This document shows, in pieces, positions 34,321 to 37,143 of a stretch of 37,143 nucleotides of DNA (its first letter is position 1; each line of letters opens with the position of its first letter). A program made the translations under genes and the position numbers. The stretch is from Bacteroidota bacterium. GTDB taxonomy: Bacteria > Bacteroidota > Bacteroidia > Bacteroidales > VadinHA17. Below the pieces are notes generated by a model. That model was not told the DNA's origin and searched no databases. It was given only the letters and a program-made list of their open reading frames with translations. Location: assembly GCA_011374625.1 (NCBI GenBank), contig DRPN01000160.1:1-37143 (forward strand). Direction: 5' to 3'.

Positions 34321-35070
34321 ATGGAAAGAAGAGGAACAGGAAACCCCGTGTTGAGTGAAAAGTTTTTTACGCGGGCTGCAAATTATACCGGAGATAATGT
34401 GATGACCATCGGAGGAACCATGAACAAGACGATTTTGTTGTTCTTGTTACTGTTACTGGCTGCAGCTTATGTCTGGAAGCAGGTTATGGCCGGTATTCCG
34501 GGAGCCTTTGGCTATATGACGGCAGGTTTTGTTGTGGGTTTTATTCTGGCTTTAGTTACCACTTTCAAAGTGCAATGGTCTCCTTATACGGCACCATTAT
34601 ATGCCGTAATGGAAGGCTTGGCGTTGGGGGGCCTGTCGGCCATTTTTGAAGTGCAATATCCTGGCCTGGTTATGCGTGCTGTTGTCCTTACTTTTGGAAC
34701 CTTTTTCATGATCTTGTTTTTATATCGAAGCCGGATCGTTAAGCCCACTCAACGCTTTGTGATGGGAATTGTGGCGGCCACCGGTGGGATCATGATCGTT
34801 TATCTGGTAGGGTGGATAGCCAGTTTGTTCGGGGCAAGCGTCTCATTATTATATGGCAACAGTACTTTGTCTATTGGCTTCAGTCTTTTTGTGGTAGTGA
34901 TTGCTGCCCTCAATCTTATACTGGACTTTTCCTTTATTGAACAGATGTCAAAAACAGGAGCCCCGAAATTTATGGAATGGTATGCCGGCTTTGGTCTGAT
35001 AGTTACCCTGGTGTGGCTTTATATTGAGATATTGAGATTGCTGGTGAAACTGGCTGCCAATCGTGAGTGA
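34321..35070 (+). CDS. Bax inhibitor-1/YccA family membrane protein
   Basis: A 249-residue inner-membrane protein with about seven helices after a polar N-terminus (residues 1-38, rich in R, G and N). It fits the bacterial YccA-like branch of the Bax inhibitor-1 family: PLYAVMEGLALGGLSAIFE and LNLILDFSFIEQMSKTGAPKFMEWY are characteristic. In bacteria YccA modulates the membrane protease FtsH, and related proteins are calcium leak channels; the role here is not shown. It is monocistronic, with its own -7 element. Confidence 0.88.
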   Translation: MERRGTGNPVLSEKFFTRAANYTGDNVMTIGGTMNKTILLFLLLLLAAAYVWKQVMAGIPGAFGYMTAGFVVGFILALVTTFKVQWSPYTAPLYAVMEGLALGGLSAIFEVQYPGLVMRAVVLTFGTFFMILFLYRSRIVKPTQRFVMGIVAATGGIMIVYLVGWIASLFGASVSLLYGNSTLSIGFSLFVVVIAALNLILDFSFIEQMSKTGAPKFMEWYAGFGLIVTLVWLYIEILRLLVKLAANRE

Positions 35071-35142
35071 TATAAATGGAGAAACCGATGGTTTTTATTA
35101 CCCGCATAGAGTAATATACAATCATATTTTCTGAATTTTGCA

Positions 35143-35173
35143 TTTGTATTTATGAAAATAATGTGTACCTTTG
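35143..35173 (+). promoter_or_regulatory. Promoter of rpmE2
   Basis: TTTG at 35143-35146, exactly 19 bp, then TACCTTTG at 35166-35173: a perfect Bacteroidota promoter 32 bp before the ATG. Confidence 0.85.
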
Positions 35174-35205
35174 CAACCCTGAAAAAACGATCTAAGACAT
35201 AAAAA

Positions 35206-35469
35206 ATGAAAGAGGGAATACATCCAAAGAATTACAGGCTTGTGGTCTTTAAGGATATGTCCAACGGTTATACATTTATAACACGTTCTACGGCACCATC
35301 CAAGGAAACTATTAAATTGGACGACGGCAAGGAATACCCGTTGATAAAATTGGAGATATCCAGTACCTCACATCCTTTTTATACCGGCAAGATGAAACTG
35401 GTTGATACAGCTGGTCGCGTTGACAAATATATGAGCAGGTATAAAAATCATATTCATAAAAAGAAATAA
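35206..35469 (+). CDS. rpmE2: 50S ribosomal protein L31 type B
   Basis: An 87-residue bL31 protein of the zinc-independent type B. The CxxC cysteines of type A L31 are absent, and there is no cysteine at all. The [19 protein letters not shown] start and [24 protein letters not shown] are characteristic. In organisms with both forms, type B replaces the zinc-binding form under zinc limitation; in Bacteroidota it is often the only form. A perfect promoter precedes it and a strong terminator follows, so it is a single-gene unit. Confidence 0.95.
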   Translation: MKEGIHPKNYRLVVFKDMSNGYTFITRSTAPSKETIKLDDGKEYPLIKLEISSTSHPFYTGKMKLVDTAGRVDKYMSRYKNHIHKKK

Positions 35470-35492
35470 AGCATACAAGCTTTGTTTTTGGA

Positions 35493-35524
35493 AGAAGTCG
35501 TCTGTAAACAGGCGACTTCTTTTT
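35493..35524 (+). terminator. Intrinsic terminator of rpmE2
   Basis: A 13-bp stem (35493-35505 with 35508-35520, one G-T pair) followed by T's to 35524, starting 24 bp after the stop codon. Confidence 0.88.
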
Positions 35525-35559
35525 ACTGGGATACCGCACTAGCAGGTAGATAATTTCAT

Positions 35560-35567
35560 TATCTTTG
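35560..35567 (+). promoter_or_regulatory. -7 element at the 5' end of lon
   Basis: TATCTTTG matches TAnnTTTG. It ends one base before the first in-frame ATG of lon (35569), so transcription would begin at or just after that ATG. The -33 region is weak. Confidence 0.55.
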
Positions 35568-35568
35568 T

Positions 35569-37143
35569 ATGCTCATAGCAGGAATTGATAACCAAGTGGG
35601 AGGACGTACATTGAAACAAAACAAAAATAACGGAATCGGAGATATTTTTATTTCTCCTTCATTGGAGGAGGAAGAAGGGGGTATTATTCAACTTATTTCG
35701 AATGAGGAAGAAATCGAAGATCCGGATCTTATAATACCGGACCCGTTGCCTGTTTTACCGTTACGAAATACGGTACTTTTTCCCGGAGTGGTATTGCCTA
35801 TCAGCGTGGGGCGTGACAAGAGTCTGCAACTGGTGCAGGATTATTACAAAAAAGATCGCATCATCGGAACCCTCTCCCAGAAAGATCCTTCTATCGATGA
35901 TCCTGCATTCGATGATATGAATACCATCGGAACGGTTGCCCTGATCCTGAAAATTCTGAAGATGCCCGACGGCGGAACCACCGTAATCATACAGGGGAAA
36001 TCCCGTTTTTCGGTCGAGTCACTGGTTGCTTCTGAGCCTTACTTTATGGTCAGAGCCCGGAAACTTACCGATACGTATCCGGAAGAAGACGATCCGGAAT
36101 TTGAAGCTATTGTACAGTCATTAAAGGAACTTTCCCTGAAAATCATCAGCCTTTCATCCAATATTTCGCAAGAGGCTTCTTTTGCAGTCAAGAATATTGA
36201 AAGTCCAAAATTCCTGATCAATTTCATCAGTGCTAATGCCAATGTTAAGAATCCGGACAAACAAAGACTTTTGGATATTAGTGATTTGAAACAACGTGCT
36301 ATCCTGCTGCTTGAATTCCTTACCAGTGAAGTGCAGATGTTGGAACTGAAGAATGATATCCAAGCCAAGGTGAAGCTTGATCTGGACCAGCAGCAACGGG
36401 AATATCTTCTTCATCAACAGATGAAGACTATCCAGGATGAACTGGGGGGAAGCCCTTTGGAACAAGAGATGGAGGAGCTCCGACAACGGGCTGAGAAAAA
36501 GAAATGGAGCAAAGAGGTTCTGAAAGTTTTTAACAAAGAACTGGATAAGCTTCAGAGGATGAACCCTGCTGTGGGAGAATATTCTGTGCAAATGAACTAC
36601 CTGCAGACCTTACTGGATCTGCCATGGTCAGAGTATACAAAAGACAATTTCGACCTAAAAAGAGCCGAGAAGATTCTGAATAAGGATCATTACGGTTTGG
36701 AAAAGGTCAAGGAGCGAATCCTGGAACACTTGGCTGTGCTTAAACTGAAAGGGGATATGAAATCGCCCATTCTGTGCTTGTACGGTCCTCCCGGTGTTGG
36801 GAAGACTTCTCTGGGGAAATCCATTGCCCGTGCTTTAGGCCGGAAGTTTGTGCGCATGTCATTAGGCGGGCTGCACGACGAGGCGGAGATACGCGGGCAC
36901 AGGAAAACTTATATCGGGGCTATGCCCGGTCGCATCATTCAGAATATCAAGAAGGCCAAATCCTCCAATCCTGTGTTTATCCTTGACGAGATCGACAAGA
37001 TAGGCTCCGACTTCAAGGGCGATCCGTCTTTTGCCTTGTTGGAAGTGCTCGACCCGGAGCAGAACAATTCGTTTTATGATAATTATCTGGAGTTGGAATA
37101 CGACCTGTCGAGAGTGCTTTTTATTGCGACAGCCAACTCGACT
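35569..37143 (+). CDS. lon: ATP-dependent protease Lon (5' part)
   Basis: The open frame runs from the ATG at 35569 to the window end with no stop (525 codons). The N-terminal substrate-binding LAN domain begins at LPVLPLRNTVLFPGVVLPISVG, a coiled-coil region (about 255-320) follows, then the AAA+ domain with Walker A GPPGVGKT at about 405-412 and Walker B FILDEIDK at about 471-478. The sequence stops at ATANST, before sensor-2 and the Ser-Lys protease domain. Lon degrades misfolded and regulatory proteins in the cytosol. The true start may be a GTG at 35596 or TTG at 35611, because a promoter element abuts the ATG. No heat-shock operator was seen. Confidence 0.95.
   Translation, partial: MLIAGIDNQVGGRTLKQNKNNGIGDIFISPSLEEEEGGIIQLISNEEEIEDPDLIIPDPLPVLPLRNTVLFPGVVLPISVGRDKSLQLVQDYYKKDRIIGTLSQKDPSIDDPAFDDMNTIGTVALILKILKMPDGGTTVIIQGKSRFSVESLVASEPYFMVRARKLTDTYPEEDDPEFEAIVQSLKELSLKIISLSSNISQEASFAVKNIESPKFLINFISANANVKNPDKQRLLDISDLKQRAILLLEFLTSEVQMLELKNDIQAKVKLDLDQQQREYLLHQQMKTIQDELGGSPLEQEMEELRQRAEKKKWSKEVLKVFNKELDKLQRMNPAVGEYSVQMNYLQTLLDLPWSEYTKDNFDLKRAEKILNKDHYGLEKVKERILEHLAVLKLKGDMKSPILCLYGPPGVGKTSLGKSIARALGRKFVRMSLGGLHDEAEIRGHRKTYIGAMPGRIIQNIKKAKSSNPVFILDEIDKIGSDFKGDPSFALLEVLDPEQNNSFYDNYLELEYDLSRVLFIATANST

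Overview
The window looks like a chromosomal segment from a member of the Bacteroidota, most likely Bacteroidales-like. Three things point there. Several genes carry the phylum's unusual promoter (TTTG, about 19 bp, TAnnTTTG), with perfect copies before rpsU, the tRNA cluster and rpmE2. Shine-Dalgarno sequences are almost absent. A type IX secretion gene (porQ) sits in an operon with cmk, ispH, pfkA and priA.

Layout. (1) 1-1540, plus strand: rpsU, a XerC-type recombinase, and a short hibernation factor (hpf). (2) 1567-15178, plus strand: a translation/transcription superoperon. It holds tRNA-Thr(TGT), tRNA-Tyr, tRNA-Gly, tRNA-Thr(GGT), tuf, tRNA-Trp, secE, nusG, rplK, rplA, rplJ, rplL, rpoB, rpoC and a small DUF3467 gene, closed by a hairpin terminator. 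A perfect palindrome followed by T's between rplL and rpoB looks like a terminator or attenuator that would lower polymerase output relative to ribosomal proteins. (3) 15426-21684, minus strand: porQ, cmk, ispH, pfkA, priA, converging on the rpo operon. (4) 21910-26157: a geranylgeranyl-reductase-family flavoprotein (plus), then on the minus strand an ankyrin-repeat probable lipoprotein and two paralogous AI-2E-family membrane proteins. (5) 26193-30393, minus strand: a respiratory module of cytochrome b, Rieske protein and a membrane-anchored cytochrome with eight CxxCH haem sites plus HEAT-like and TPR repeats. (6) 30682-37143: a lipid kinase, an EamA transporter, tRNA-His, a polysaccharide flippase, a Bax-inhibitor-1-like protein, ribosomal protein L31 type B, and the 5' part of lon, cut by the window end.

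Most of the window is conserved housekeeping DNA. The most interesting part is the respiratory module. Gene order, an 8-bp overlap between the Rieske and multihaem genes, and the lack of a c1-type cytochrome suggest a quinol-oxidising Rieske/cytochrome b complex that hands electrons to an octahaem TPR protein. Its cytochrome b has b6-like haem spacing and an APWYF motif in the position of PEWY. The function is inferred, and related multihaem bc complexes are known in other phyla, so I do not claim a wholly new system. No insertion sequence, prophage, CRISPR array, toxin-antitoxin pair or defence locus was seen.
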